Shown here in pieces: positions 1 through 11,058 of a stretch of DNA of 64,000 nucleotides. Position 1 is the stretch's first letter; each line of letters starts with the position of its first letter. This DNA comes from Trichomonas vaginalis G3 (Eukaryota; Parabasalia; Trichomonadida; Trichomonadidae), in contig NC_067203.1 in the NCBI RefSeq assembly GCF_026262505.1, positions 16,194,392 to 16,258,391 of the forward strand, in the 5' to 3' direction. Both the position numbers and the translations under genes were made by a program. The notes under the pieces are model-generated. The model had not been told where the DNA came from. It saw only the letters and a program-made list of their open reading frames with translations, and searched no databases.

Positions 1-3000
1 CTGTGTTTGGCCACTTGGAAGAACTCTTTGTGTTGGTAGTTCTCCAAGAGGTTGACCAATAATAATCGATTCAGGGAAGAAATTCGTAGCTGCCCAATTC
101 GCGGAAATAACAATTCCTTTCGAATCTGTCGCGAAAACTCCAACTGGCATCGCTTTGAGCGCTCTTGTTGAGATTGTTTCGTGCGGGAAAGGAATACACT
201 TCATTACTTTTCCATCATCCCATGGAACTTTCTCTGGCAAAGTGTTTATGAACCTTGCGAAAAATTTTACCGCGTTGTGGACTTTTATGATGGAATTCGT
301 GCAGAAAATGAAGGTAAGAATGGAGAAAACCACGAAAAGAAGAGTAAAAGAGCTGTATAAGTAGGCAACTCCTTCTTCCCATTTCCATGAATTTTCCATT
401 TCAAGAGAGAACAGCAAAGTTTCGTTCTCCTGTCTATGGGAAGCTTGAATCTTGAGACAAGAGATCAAAAGTGAAGGGTTCTTGAGGACATCTACGCTGT
501 CAGTGATCAATTTTGTCAAAGCTGAGTTAGTTACGAGGTATTTGGCGCCTTCTTTGTCTCTTGTGAGCCTCAAAACTTCAGGGGATTCTATGTAAATAAG
601 GTAATTCGGGGCTAAATCTCCGGATGAATTGAAATCTTCCGTAAAAATAGGGAAAACTATGCCTAAAATTGCGCCACATTCCATTCTGTAGTAGTCCAGA
701 TGCTCCTTGTAATCTCTGTTTTCTTGTGTTGCGAGGGAACTTGCGGTTAATGTGAGTAATGTCGCAACTTTGAGGGAAGGAAGTGATGTACAGGCCATGA
801 TAAATTTGTATCTCGCATAAATGTGGCGAGAAACTAACAGTGAAATGCCTGAACAACAAAATGCGAAAAAGAAACTGCAAATTATAGAGATAAGATGGGA
901 TAATAATTGCCTGGTGAAGAAGTTAATGAAAGGAGTATCAGATTTGAACCTCTTCGAAACGTTGTTGGGAGAATTTGAATTTGATTTCAAAATCTGGTTG
1001 ACAATTTTCTTCTTTAGAAGCAAAGGCTGAGAGAACAATAGCTTAAATTTAATATGCAATGAAATATGAATGCCAATGAAACAGACCAACATCACTCCAA
1101 AGGAAATTTCAAGGACAAGGAAGATAACTTTAGTGGATTTCTCATGAGAAACAATCAGACTATGATATCCATCAATTAAACTATATCCTCTGTGGAATAA
1201 ATAATCTGTTAAAAATTGTAATGTATTTGTAACTAATGTGAAGTTTCCTGATTGAACTATTTGCTCGTATGAATAATCTGGAAGCATGTAAACTACTTTA
1301 TGAGCAGCAGCCATCATAGATTTGAAATTAATATAAATATTTGGCTGAGTTTTGAGCCAACTCTTGGTATTGAAGTTGTGACTCTCATTAACAGTTGTTT
1401 CATTGAGTAGTTGATGGATTGAATCGTAACTTATTGAAACATTATTTGTTTTGTTCAAAAATATGTCCCAAAAGAACTTCTCGATGGTGGAATAAACATA
1501 AGTAAATTGGTTGATCTCATAAAAGCTCTTTGCGTCCAGTTTGTAAATGAATCTTGAGTATAAAAATCCACTCCACACGCAAATACCAAAAGGAACAATG
1601 ATCGTTAACAGAGTTATGATGAACTCAGCTAATGTGTACTTATGGCCGAATTTCTCGCCTCTTTGGGAATATAATACTTTGTCAGGATTCAAAAATGGTT
1701 CATTCTCTTGATAAGAAGTACTTCCGAACTGGTTGGCGTTCAACTTGAATTTTCCATTGACGAATTCAGCATCGTCCATCGCAATCCACTCATAAGAACG
1801 AACTCCTTCTTGAACAGACGAAATCGTGACGTCTTTTAGCTCTTCGTACTCGCAACTGATCTTACTGATGAACATATAATATGGTAATCTGAAGAACTTG
1901 AACTGTTTCTCAAATTCTGACAAATTTTGATACAATTTTTTGAATCTTTCGACTTTTGTGTACATTTCGTAGACCATGTTCTGAGATAATGACGCGTTAT
2001 CGTATAATATGTAGTTCCAGTACCGGTTCATTAGCTCTGTGACCGTTTCCAGGCTTTCAATATAAGAAAATTTTTGTAATGAGGTGGAATCATCATCGTT
2101 GTACTTACTATAGATATCCAATGTTAATAAGAAATAAAGTTCATTGAAGAAAGAACGTTTTGAGAGGCAAGAAAGTGATGAAAAGATATCTTGACGTTTT
2201 AATAATGTATTTGACTCAGAAATCGAAAGCGCGAAGAGGAAAAGATGGAGTTCTATCGCGTCCGGCCATTTTTCTCTCACTGCGTCGAACATTTCTGGAG
2301 TTATTGAAACATATTTTTGTCTTAAACCAATAAGACCATGAAAAACCGACGAAGATATCTTAGAATTCCTAATATTTTCAGGAGTGTATTCAAATTTTCT
2401 GGCTTTCCAAAACACAAAAAGTTGATATAACAAAGAAATGATTAACGACACGAAAATGAGGACTAGTCCTGCTAGATGTAAAGAGTAGAACGAGTATTTG
2501 TCGTAATAAGTGAGGATCGTCGTTAAAATACTGTTGAAAAACATATTTAATGAGAGAAAATTCAAAACTATTCTCTGCATTAGCATGCAAGTGAAAGGTT
2601 TCTTGATGAAGAAGAAAACCAGTAGTCCAGAAAATATTACATACGTTAAAGATAAGTGTCGAAAATTTGGATATTGTTGAAAAATTTTGACAACAAGGGT
2701 AATTCCGAAAATAAATAGGAACTGGAAGCAGGCGTATGGATTTATTATAGATCTTTTCGTTTGAACTTTGATTAATAAGGCATCTCCGATAACTCCGATT
2801 AAAATTCCTGGAAAACAGTAGATGAAACATATAACTGATACCGCCCGGACACTTTTATTCGATACAATAACTGTTGGAGTTGTAATTGCAACGCATGCTG
2901 AACATAACGTGAAAATGAAGATTAAAATATGGAATAATCCTGGTAGAACTGCTAAATACGCTGTCATTAACTTATTTAAATACTTTGAAACGAAGAAATG

Positions 3001-3378
3001 TATAATACAAGCGTAATAAATCGTATAAAGCACTACAAGTACAACAGTTATGAATAAGTATGGTGAAATGAATAAGTTGCTATCAATTAAAGCGTAATCG
3101 ATGGAAATAATATGATAAAAATCTTGAGCCCAAGATAAATAGCCTCTAACTCCATCTGGAACATCGACAGGGAATATGTCTATTACATAAATGAAAAGTA
3201 TTGCGATTGTTGCTACTAGTATTACGCCTCTTACAAAGTCAGTTGATGAAGAATCATCATTAATCTTGCTGTAAAACGGTAGTAATGATTTGAACGCTCT
3301 CTCAGATGAATAAGTGAGAATAATAGACCTCTTTTTATTCGTCTGTTGATCGCGTTGTAGCTCTGTTATTGAACTCAA
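1..3378 (-). CDS. Multi-pass membrane receptor of the trichomonad adenylate/guanylate cyclase type (C-terminus beyond left edge)
   Basis: An open frame of about 1,125 codons runs off the left edge with no stop. The N-terminal third holds many hydrophobic helices (for example the stretch around RGVILVATIAILFIYVIDIF), then a long soluble part, then further membrane segments. The last part in the window (KAMPVGVFATDSKGIVISANWAA) reads like the start of a PAS domain. Trichomonads have large families with this order (membrane bundle, helical region, membrane bundle, PAS, class III nucleotide cyclase); the cyclase domain itself would lie outside the window, so that activity is inferred. No ATG is in frame near the 5' end. 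The frame opens at about 3393, and the best N-terminus by eye begins at a TTG codon at 3378 (LSSITELQRDQ). The first in-frame ATG is only at 2967, inside the membrane region. Either the start is non-ATG, mutated or mis-sequenced, or a short first exon has been missed. Confidence 0.7.
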   Translation of the reverse strand, partial: MSSITELQRDQQTNKKRSIILTYSSERAFKSLLPFYSKINDDSSSTDFVRGVILVATIAILFIYVIDIFPVDVPDGVRGYLSWAQDFYHIISIDYALIDSNLFISPYLFITVVLVVLYTIYYACIIHFFVSKYLNKLMTAYLAVLPGLFHILIFIFTLCSACVAITTPTVIVSNKSVRAVSVICFIYCFPGILIGVIGDALLIKVQTKRSIINPYACFQFLFIFGITLVVKIFQQYPNFRHLSLTYVIFSGLLVFFFIKKPFTCMLMQRIVLNFLSLNMFFNSILTTILTYYDKYSFYSLHLAGLVLIFVSLIISLLYQLFVFWKARKFEYTPENIRNSKISSSVFHGLIGLRQKYVSITPEMFDAVREKWPDAIELHLFLFALSISESNTLLKRQDIFSSLSCLSKRSFFNELYFLLTLDIYSKYNDDDSTSLQKFSYIESLETVTELMNRYWNYILYDNASLSQNMVYEMYTKVERFKKLYQNLSEFEKQFKFFRLPYYMFISKISCEYEELKDVTISSVQEGVRSYEWIAMDDAEFVNGKFKLNANQFGSTSYQENEPFLNPDKVLYSQRGEKFGHKYTLAEFIITLLTIIVPFGICVWSGFLYSRFIYKLDAKSFYEINQFTYVYSTIEKFFWDIFLNKTNNVSISYDSIHQLLNETTVNESHNFNTKSWLKTQPNIYINFKSMMAAAHKVVYMLPDYSYEQIVQSGNFTLVTNTLQFLTDYLFHRGYSLIDGYHSLIVSHEKSTKVIFLVLEISFGVMLVCFIGIHISLHIKFKLLFSQPLLLKKKIVNQILKSNSNSPNNVSKRFKSDTPFINFFTRQLLSHLISIICSFFFAFCCSGISLLVSRHIYARYKFIMACTSLPSLKVATLLTLTASSLATQENRDYKEHLDYYRMECGAILGIVFPIFTEDFNSSGDLAPNYLIYIESPEVLRLTRDKEGAKYLVTNSALTKLITDSVDVLKNPSLLISCLKIQASHRQENETLLFSLEMENSWKWEEGVAYLYSSFTLLFVVFSILTFIFCTNSIIKVHNAVKFFARFINTLPEKVPWDDGKVMKCIPFPHETISTRALKAMPVGVFATDSKGIVISANWAATNFFPESIIIGQPLGELPTQRVLPSGQTQ

Positions 3379-3644
3379 AATTTTTATATAATTTCAAGAG
3401 TAAATTTTTCAAAAATAAATCAATATTCAAAATAAGATAAGTACAACAAATGCAGTTCATCCATCAAAAACTTGATATCAACTGAATTTACGCTAAATTT
3501 TGATAAATCTTGTTAATTCAACCATAATTATATACCACAAAGCATATATTATCTATGTGCCGTTGATTTGTCAATTTACCTTATTCAAAAAAATTCAATT
3601 TCAAAATCAAACAAACAAAATTTAGCTTTAAAAAACAAAAATAT

Positions 3645-6050
3645 TTATATATACTTCTGTAGTGTTTCTTCCATAAATGGGAAAGTAGCTTCATTATATT
3701 TATCAAATAATGTGGAATTGTTCATTTTTAAGTTCGATAGTATTCCGTGCAACTCCTTACATATATTTTCTAGTTTGTTTTCCTCAAAATCAATGCTATC
3801 AACATTGCTATTTTTTACATCTTGTTTAATATTCTCTGTTATGATGATTAAGTAGTTCAATTTTATGTCTTCGCTGTCAATGATTGGTAGAAGTTTCAAA
3901 ATGGCTGCTGATTGCAAAAACTCGATTTTTTGATTAATCATTTCATAAAGCATTTGATAAATAGCAGTGGGATTACAAATTATTAATGAAGATATCAAAT
4001 CATAGATTTTATCATTTGCTTCCCATTTTCCTAGATTATTCAATATATAATTATAAATATCTTCATTGCGAGTTGTCATTATTAGAGAATAAAGGCAATC
4101 GATTGCAATATCTTCATTTTTGCTTTCGAATTTAGCAGCTACATTGAATACAAAATCAATTAATTCGGAATAAAAATCATTAATTTCTTTCATTCGAATT
4201 AGAAGTGTTCTACAAAGGCATACGATACTTTCCATATTAAATTCATCATCAATATTAAATATTGGGTGAATGATTTCAAAGATATCATTAGAAAAAGTTG
4301 AAATTTTTGAAATCAAGAGCTCAATAAAGTCAATTAAACAACCTTTAGCAGAATACTCATCATCAAATTCATCATAAATTGACATAATTGAGCTGATAAA
4401 ATCTATATAAATTAGTGAATTATCATCAATAAAAGCATTGATTGAATTAATGAAATCTTTGAAGTCTTCCATTGCGTAATCAATCATGTAAAAGTCTTCT
4501 TTTACATTTAAAAGTAAATCAGGTAACATTTGATTAACTCCACAACAAAACTCTTCCAAATATGGAATAATATATTCATTAAAAGCTCTTATTAATGTAT
4601 TTGAATTTCGCAGCATGATATTTGATCCAAACATTGACAAATTATTAAGAAATATCTCTAAAATTCCTTCAATATTATCCTTGTAATTTTCAACAATCAT
4701 TTTAACTGTTTCTTCTGAAGATTCTTGTAATAATGAACAAAATGCAGATAAAGCATAAAATCCAGTATAAATGTGTTCATCATTTATTGATTCTAAGCAT
4801 GCACAAATGATTGAACTATCAAGTTCTATACCATGAATATGAGTTAATAATGCAAAATAACAGCTTTTTATTAATGGATCTTCTGACAAACATAATTCAA
4901 ATGTTTGATTAATAAATTGAGAAACAATTTCTTTATTTATTTTATTAATAACTGTTATAATACCTTGTAAGTAAATTATAATATTATCTAATGACATATT
5001 TTGCTGTGCAATGTTAAAAAGAAGATCTGCATAACCAGGATATTTACATAAAGAAAATGATAAATATGCTGCAAGATTTTTTCTGTCATATATTTCGGAA
5101 TCAAAAACAAAATTAGATAAAGCAAATTCTTTTGGATAATACTCTGCGAGATTAAAATCATATTCTGTAAATTCAAATGATGGTAAAATGAATTGAGTAA
5201 TGATTTCTTCCATCGAAATGTGTTGAAAAATATCTGATCTTTTTAAACACCTTTTAATAAGACTAAAAGAATAATGTAATAATATTGCATTATTTGTTAA
5301 TCGTGTAACTTCAATTGCTTTGTTTAAAATCTTAAAAACTTCTTCAAATGAAACAAAATCTTCATAATCAACAATTTGACTGTAAAATTTGAATGCAAAA
5401 TGAACAAAATCTTCATCTTCAATATTCTCGTTATGAATTATGCTGTCAATTTGAGAAATCCAAAGAGATAATGAATTATGATCATATTGGAAAAATTCTG
5501 GTAAATTTAAAATGGAAATGTAACTGGCACATCTAAATAATAGTGTTTTGTCTGTAATTGATAATTCATTTATTGATTGTGTATAAATTTGTAAAAAATC
5601 TGTAATAAAACTAGGATCTAATTGAGGATCTGTATTAAATTTGAAATAGCTTAGTAGAGACCATACTAATGCAATCGATGGCAATGATATTTGTGGAAAA
5701 TCTGGCCAATTTTCCGTGAAAAACAATTTTTGAACAACAATTCGGGAAATTTCTAAGATTGAAGGAATCAATTCGTATATTTTTGTCTGAAAAATATCAA
5801 CAATCCATTGTTTGAGAATATTTGAAATTGAATCTTGAAAAATTAGCTGGATATTATCGAATAAAATTTGCTTAATTCTTATAACAGCTGCTGTCCGTAG
5901 TAATTCATCGTTCTTTGTGTTTGATATAATATTTAAAAAGCTTATTAAGACTGATTCGTTTAGTGGAAGAGAGAGTAATTGATTCTGTGCTTCAAATACT
6001 TCTTCATTATTTCCTCTAAATGAAACGAGGAGTAACTCCTCAATATTCAT
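3645..6050 (-). CDS. Importin-beta/karyopherin family nuclear transport receptor
   Basis: About 801 residues, almost entirely amphipathic helices with an acidic, low-complexity bias, as in HEAT-repeat transport receptors. The N-terminus (MNIEELLLVSFRGNNEEVFEAQNQL, then a segment with RTAAVIRIKQIL) matches the importin-beta N-terminal pattern, in which the first helices bind Ran-GTP. The length is close to the 850-1,050 residues usual for importin-7/8/9-like receptors. It would carry cargo through nuclear pores; the cargo class cannot be told. I chose the ATG at 6050, not the longer frame opening with TTG at 6110, because an initiator-like TCATTTTA lies 14 bases upstream of 6050 and the longer version would start upstream of that. 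Identification rests on fold pattern and N-terminus, so a related HEAT protein such as an exportin is possible. Confidence 0.6.
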   Translation of the reverse strand: MNIEELLLVSFRGNNEEVFEAQNQLLSLPLNESVLISFLNIISNTKNDELLRTAAVIRIKQILFDNIQLIFQDSISNILKQWIVDIFQTKIYELIPSILEISRIVVQKLFFTENWPDFPQISLPSIALVWSLLSYFKFNTDPQLDPSFITDFLQIYTQSINELSITDKTLLFRCASYISILNLPEFFQYDHNSLSLWISQIDSIIHNENIEDEDFVHFAFKFYSQIVDYEDFVSFEEVFKILNKAIEVTRLTNNAILLHYSFSLIKRCLKRSDIFQHISMEEIITQFILPSFEFTEYDFNLAEYYPKEFALSNFVFDSEIYDRKNLAAYLSFSLCKYPGYADLLFNIAQQNMSLDNIIIYLQGIITVINKINKEIVSQFINQTFELCLSEDPLIKSCYFALLTHIHGIELDSSIICACLESINDEHIYTGFYALSAFCSLLQESSEETVKMIVENYKDNIEGILEIFLNNLSMFGSNIMLRNSNTLIRAFNEYIIPYLEEFCCGVNQMLPDLLLNVKEDFYMIDYAMEDFKDFINSINAFIDDNSLIYIDFISSIMSIYDEFDDEYSAKGCLIDFIELLISKISTFSNDIFEIIHPIFNIDDEFNMESIVCLCRTLLIRMKEINDFYSELIDFVFNVAAKFESKNEDIAIDCLYSLIMTTRNEDIYNYILNNLGKWEANDKIYDLISSLIICNPTAIYQMLYEMINQKIEFLQSAAILKLLPIIDSEDIKLNYLIIITENIKQDVKNSNVDSIDFEENKLENICKELHGILSNLKMNNSTLFDKYNEATFPFMEETLQKYI

Positions 6051-6063
6051 AAAATCAATAAAA

Positions 6064-6073
6064 TGAAAAAAAT
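6064..6073 (-). promoter_or_regulatory. Initiator-like element of the importin gene
   Basis: TCATTTTA on the minus strand, its A 14 bases before the chosen ATG at 6050. It fits the trichomonad initiator pattern (TCA, pyrimidine, T/A-rich) that marks the transcription start just upstream of the start codon. No function has been shown. Confidence 0.4.
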
Positions 6074-6638
6074 TAAAATAAAATAAAAGTTTATAGACAA
6101 AATGGCACAAAAATGGCGCACTATAATAATATTACAGGTCTTTTAAATCGAAGGATTTTTTCAAATTTTTGGTTTCAATTCGCCTAATTTGATTGATTGG
6201 ATATTCCAATGAGACAAGAGGATTTATGAAATGATTTGTCATACAATATCAATAGGAATACGTATGTCATCTTATTGTACAAGTTATGAAAGAAAAATTT
6301 CCAGTAGATGCTCAAGTTTCCAATGATTAAATTGAGATCTGATTTTAGATGTTTAAAAAAGTGACAAAGTTTTTTACCAAAACAATTCGAACCAACCATT
6401 GGATATCTTATGTACACACATCTGTTTGTTCTATTTTCTCTGAGCTTTTTTCAAATTTTTCTATGAGTCTGACAATTGAATTTATGAAACTCCTTCGGAC
6501 TGTCTATAGACAATAAACTCTTAAGGAGCTACTGCATGGCCAAACGATATCGCCTTTTAAAATATTCATTGAGCTGATGTTTCACAAAACTTATTACTAA
6601 AATAATAACTAAATATTTTAAAATATGAAAGAAACATT
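6074..6638. other. Intergenic, no supported gene
   Basis: AT-rich spacer. A 77-codon frame on the minus strand (6184-6417) shows no recognisable domain and is probably chance. Near 6488-6530 there is a short imperfect stem (CTCCTT ... AAGGAG) enclosing the perfect palindrome TGTCTATAGACA at 6501-6512; its role is unknown. Confidence 0.4.
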
Positions 6639-7930
6639 TTATTGATATTGGTTATTACTCTCTAAAATTGAAGAACTCATATCTTTAACTGGCTCTGTAA
6701 TCATGAACCAGCCAAAGAGTCCTCCCAATATAGAGAATGACGCAAAGAGTAAACAGGTGGCCATGTAGCCCATTCCGCCACTGAACTTTCCTGTGTCTGG
6801 ATTCTTTTTGCCAGTCATGATTGGGAAGATAAAGATGACAACAAAAGTGAAAAGCTGATTCGTTGTACTGACTATCGAATTTCCAAGAGAACGAAGGTTC
6901 GCTGGGAAGAGTTCTGGAATGCAATACCATGGGACAGGTCCAAGAGCAACACCAAATAAGAACAAGTAGAGGCAGATGCAAATCAAAGCAATCCAAGATG
7001 GCCAGTCATAATTGTAGCAGCAGGCATAGACAATTAATGTTATTCCACATCCAAGGCATGATGCTGTAAACAATAACTTTCTTCCTAATTTATCAATCAG
7101 CATTCCGCCAATAAAGACTGCAATGACCATCATGAACATAGAAATTGCAGATGCAATGCCAGAATCCATTGGAACTTTGGATGTACGTAAGTTATCGTCG
7201 AGATTTGTAACAATTGCGTTAATTCCGCTAAATTGTTGGATAATCATGAGCATTACTCCAACAAAAAGCTTTCCAAGGTACTTCTTTTGGCATAAACTCT
7301 CTTTCGTTGCGCCAATTTCTTCATGATCAGCAATCATTGCGTGATGGCCTGTTTCTGGGCATATCCATATCAATAAGCAGCTCAAAAAGTTAAATGCTGC
7401 GGTGATAATCGGGATAATCCACCATTTGTAGGCTTGTTTATCAACATTTGCTGTCCAATTACCAGCTAAGTAAACTATGATGCATCCTGTGCAAATGCCA
7501 GTTTGTGCGAGATTGCCGAAGAATCCAGAGAGTCCTTCTGGGGCAACTTCTACAAGCATTGTAGGAGCGGTTGAAGAAATACCACCAATGGCTAAATCCA
7601 TAAGCGCTCTCATTAAGATTAAGATCCAAAAGCGTGTCTGATTAGCAGTAAGCATTAAAAGATAAATTACACCACTAATGAATTGTAAAATGCAGAAAAC
7701 TGGTCTTCTTCCAAGGTATTTAAGCATGAATGTAGCTATATATGGACCAAACATAGCAACTAACGATAGAATTACGTTGAAAATGTTGTTTGAATTTCTG
7801 GAGTATTCCAATATTTCAGGAAAAAGGGAACTAATGGAGAAGTAAAGCCAATAGTGAAACCAAAGTTTATGGAACCCATCATTATGATAAAACCATAAAG
7901 AACTTCCTTTCTGCAATAGTTAACACCCAT
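6639..7930 (-). pseudogene. MFS sugar transporter with a single N-terminal frameshift
   Basis: A member of the major facilitator superfamily, sugar porter type, with about 12 membrane helices expected in the plasma membrane. Visible family marks are the KYLGRRPVF and DKLGRKLLF loops (between helices 2-3 and 8-9), QQFSGINAI in helix 7, GPVPWYCIPELFP in helix 10 and PETGHH after helix 6. The natural start is the ATG at 7930 (MGVNYCRKEVLYGF), whose frame encodes helix 1 (IMMGSINFGFTIGFTSP) and then loses frame near 7820, in a CCCTTTTTCC run. From there to the stop at 6639 the rest is intact in the next frame. One extra T in the run would restore a continuous frame of about 430 residues, so this is either a homopolymer sequencing error in a working gene or a very young pseudogene. 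A frame taken alone from 7916 would start at TTG and lack helix 1. Confidence 0.8.
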
Positions 7931-8931
7931 AATCTTTTTTTGAATTTTGATTGAAATTGATGCTCCTCAATTCAATTTGTTAGCCAAGTAAAATTTGTGT
8001 ATCAAAAGTTTTGTTATATCGAATAATTTTATTTCCTTTACAAACTCTTGCAAAATTCTCAAGAATTGAAATGGCATATTTTATTCGTTTGAAATGTATT
8101 CGTATCTTCATATGAAAATACTATAAGTAAGTATTGAAGAGTATAGATATGACTATAAATTTCATTAAATCTTATATGACAACTGAAAATGGTGAAAAAC
8201 TATTCAGTTTTTTAAGCTTTTGCGGTTAAATTCTTTCGGATCTGTTACAACGTTAGGTACCTGCTACATCTATTATAGTTATTCGCATATATTTCCTTGA
8301 ATTCTTCCTAATCAATTTAAAAATTGTTAAACCTTGAACCAACATACTCTATATTATTTACTTACATGCTAAATAAATGAACGAACATTAAAAGCCATAG
8401 ATTTTACTTCGAGCCAAAGATTCAAAAAGTTAAAATTGGTAGGCAATGTTAGATTCATCTTACATGGTTGCCAGTTGAAGTAATATATTGCTTTTGTCTT
8501 TAAAAAATCGTATCATGTATTTTTAATGTCTTCTAAGATTCTGCACGTCAGACAAGAGAAATGTAAGTTTTGTGTTAAACGCATCTGATTATTAAATACA
8601 CTATTACTCCGAATTAGGAATCGGAGTTTCCAAATGAATGAATTATAAATTCAAAGTCCTTCATATTCAAAAATATTTCAAATTATGATATTGTTTCAAG
8701 ATATTGATCTTGATAAATGAAAAATGATAATATTATCAAAATAGAGAATTTATTTTAACACAAATGTCGAACTTAGAATCCACCACGAAGATGGAGAACG
8801 AGATGGAGTGATGATTTAGGAGATTGAAATATGTATCATTTAATATCCTATTTGGAGCAAAATTCCATTTCAGCTTTAAAATTTTACAAGGAAGAAAGAA
8901 AATTTCGGAATTTGAATGTTTTAGACGTTAT
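7931..8931. other. Intergenic, about 1 kb, nothing recognised
   Basis: AT-rich spacer between two minus-strand genes. I see no open frame with a domain, no tRNA-like cloverleaf and no strong repeat. A TCA initiator-like motif (7943-7941) lies 11 bases before the transporter ATG. Confidence 0.4.
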
Positions 8932-10275
8932 TTATGGGAACATTCCTGTCTCATTAATGATAGCGATCCAGATCATATAAACTGGGAGGACACAAATCAT
9001 GCCCCAATACATTGAGTATGTGATCATTGATGTCTTCCATCCAGCCTGGTCTGAAAGAGTATAAGCGTAAAGTCCGGTTGGAGCCAAATTGATGAGAATG
9101 AGGAATTTGGCAACTGTGTGGTCGATGGAAAGTGCCCAGCAGAAGGCCATGGCCAGAACTGGCTTGACAATGAAGTGAACAATGCATGAAGCAATTACAT
9201 CAACGATTGGGCAGCCTTTGAATGGATGGTAAGCGATGAATATGCCTTGGCAGAAAAGACCAGCACAAATTGAGGCCTTTTCGAGATCGAATGAGAATGA
9301 TTTTAAGAATGCTGGCATATTAACGTTTGTATACTTAACAGCGATACTCCAGAAGATACCAAGAATAGCTGCGATGTTGTGCTGGTTGATAAATGAGTAA
9401 ATGAACCAGAATAATTTGGAATAACCGCGTTTAGCTGGTTTCTCTGGTTCTGCAACGTCTTCTGGCTTGATAACTTCCTTTCCTTCGTCAACTTTGACTT
9501 CTGGTGTTGAGCTTGATGAGTTCTCATCTTTGTTATCTGATTGTTTATCGGAGCTTTGTAAGTCTTCATGGGAATCTGATACTGAACGATTACCAATCTT
9601 GTCGAGTTTCTTCTGCTTTTCAACTTCTTTTGGCTCTTCTTTCTTCTCTTGAGCTGGTTCTTCATTTTGTGAGTCTGATTTTTGATCCTGGAGCTCCATA
9701 GCATCTTCTTCTGGTTCTTCTTGGACTTGCTCTTTGTTCTCCTTTGGTTCGAGTGGTACCTCTTCATCAGGAGGTGGATCTGTCATTTTATTGAACGATT
9801 CAACAGAATCTGGGATGTAAAGTAATACAAGAATCTGGTGGATAGAGTGAACACAAAGGGTTTGGACAAACATTGCTAAGCCAGAATAGTTGTTGAAGGA
9901 TTGAGTGAATAAAATCTGTGAAAATGGATAGCCATACCAGAAGAAATCGGATTCAGTGAAAGCAATAGATGCCTCAATGAACTTTTCCATAATGGATTTG
10001 TTTGAACGGAAAACTATTGCATAAACATATGCGATTAAATGAAGGAAAACCTGAATAATAAAAGCATGGAGGAATGTCATCCAACTATCTTTGTTTAATG
10101 GGGTAGTAGCTACCTCATAAAAGAGCATTGTTGCAATTGGAATCATGAATAAAAGGCGGCGAACGCGTTTCATTGATTCTTCTGTGAAGAACTTGATGAA
10201 TCCGAAAAAGGCACCTACACCCAAGGTTACATAAATAACCATAACGATCTGGAAGGAGTCCAGATACTTCAGCAT
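8932..10275 (-). CDS. Auxin-efflux-carrier (AEC) family membrane transporter
   Basis: About 447 residues from the ATG at 10275. Two hydrophobic bundles are seen: residues about 5-160 (start MLKYLDSFQIVMVIYVTLG) and about 290-445. They are separated by a very hydrophilic loop (about 165-284) made almost only of E, K, Q, P, S and D. The 5+5 helix layout with a variable central loop is that of the AEC/PIN-like permease family, and the C-terminal bundle carries the typical small-residue stretch LINLAPTGLYAYTLSDQAG. The substrate cannot be inferred; relatives export organic anions. An in-frame ATG at 10353 would add 26 polar residues. The inner ATG is preferred because it places helix 1 at the N-terminus, as is usual for the family, and has a TCA motif at 10291-10289. 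Confidence 0.7.
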   Translation of the reverse strand: MLKYLDSFQIVMVIYVTLGVGAFFGFIKFFTEESMKRVRRLLFMIPIATMLFYEVATTPLNKDSWMTFLHAFIIQVFLHLIAYVYAIVFRSNKSIMEKFIEASIAFTESDFFWYGYPFSQILFTQSFNNYSGLAMFVQTLCVHSIHQILVLLYIPDSVESFNKMTDPPPDEEVPLEPKENKEQVQEEPEEDAMELQDQKSDSQNEEPAQEKKEEPKEVEKQKKLDKIGNRSVSDSHEDLQSSDKQSDNKDENSSSSTPEVKVDEGKEVIKPEDVAEPEKPAKRGYSKLFWFIYSFINQHNIAAILGIFWSIAVKYTNVNMPAFLKSFSFDLEKASICAGLFCQGIFIAYHPFKGCPIVDVIASCIVHFIVKPVLAMAFCWALSIDHTVAKFLILINLAPTGLYAYTLSDQAGWKTSMITYSMYWGMICVLPVYMIWIAIINETGMFP

Positions 10276-10353
10276 TTGAAAAAAATTTTGATTCTCAGAA
10301 ATAATTGAGAGTTGTGTGCTCACCAATTGAGAGGAACAGTGAACTTTTAACAT

Positions 10354-11058
10354 AAATAAGGCAAATTAGTCTAGATTTAATATCTCAGTTGTGGGGAAAC
10401 GATCGTTCAATTTTTGAGAAATTTTTCGCGGCCAACCCATTCAATAAAGTGATAATTCCAAAAATAATAGACACCAGTGTCGAATTGGAATAGAGAAATA
10501 ATTTTTCAAATAAAAATCGCTGATGATTTAGTTGAAATCTCCTGTAACACCTCTGAAAAATAAAATTGAATAAGCTCTATGAAATTTTTCAAAAAAGTGA
10601 CGCTTTGAACTTTCTCTAAACATCATTCGATAAATGACTTAAATTATAATGAATAATTATTGCCATTCATGCGTATCATTACTTTTCAATATTATTTTTG
10701 TCATTGCTCGCACATTTATCAAAAATAATTTCTAACTCATACAAAATCAAGCGTTCTGATAATATCTTGCATTTCACACAATATGTATATATGATGGCAT
10801 TACGAAAATTCTTGAAAATGGATAATGATATTGACCTTTCATTGATAACTTGTCACTTTAGGTTATTGATATATCAGCCAAAACAACCTATTGAAATGCT
10901 TTTGATTTGAGTTGTTTATGGTCTCTGGATTCGATACTTTCAGATAAGAATCAAATGAATTAGGAATAAATGTGATTTTTATTAATGCACACAATATTTT
11001 ATAAATATTCTAGATGATATTTAACAATAGAAAATATTTTTAATTTCAAAAAAAATTA
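10354..11058. other. Intergenic, about 700 bp between divergent genes
   Basis: Shared upstream region of the AEC transporter (minus) and the acidic membrane protein (plus). A 70-codon plus-strand frame (10698-10910) has no recognisable feature. A TCA motif at 11046-11048 lies 11 bases before the next ATG. Confidence 0.35.

Noticed and set aside
6520-6570. CGCCTTTTAAA resembling the U5 snRNA loop
   Set aside because: The flanking bases do not form a convincing stem, the loop is not exact and no Sm-like site follows at the right distance.
9303-9767. Lys/Gln-rich 154-codon frame inside the AEC transporter
   Set aside because: Shadow frame of the low-complexity central loop of the transporter.
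8932-10353. Longer start of the AEC transporter at 10353
   Set aside because: Possible, but it adds 26 polar residues before helix 1, unlike the family; the inner ATG has a better placed TCA motif.
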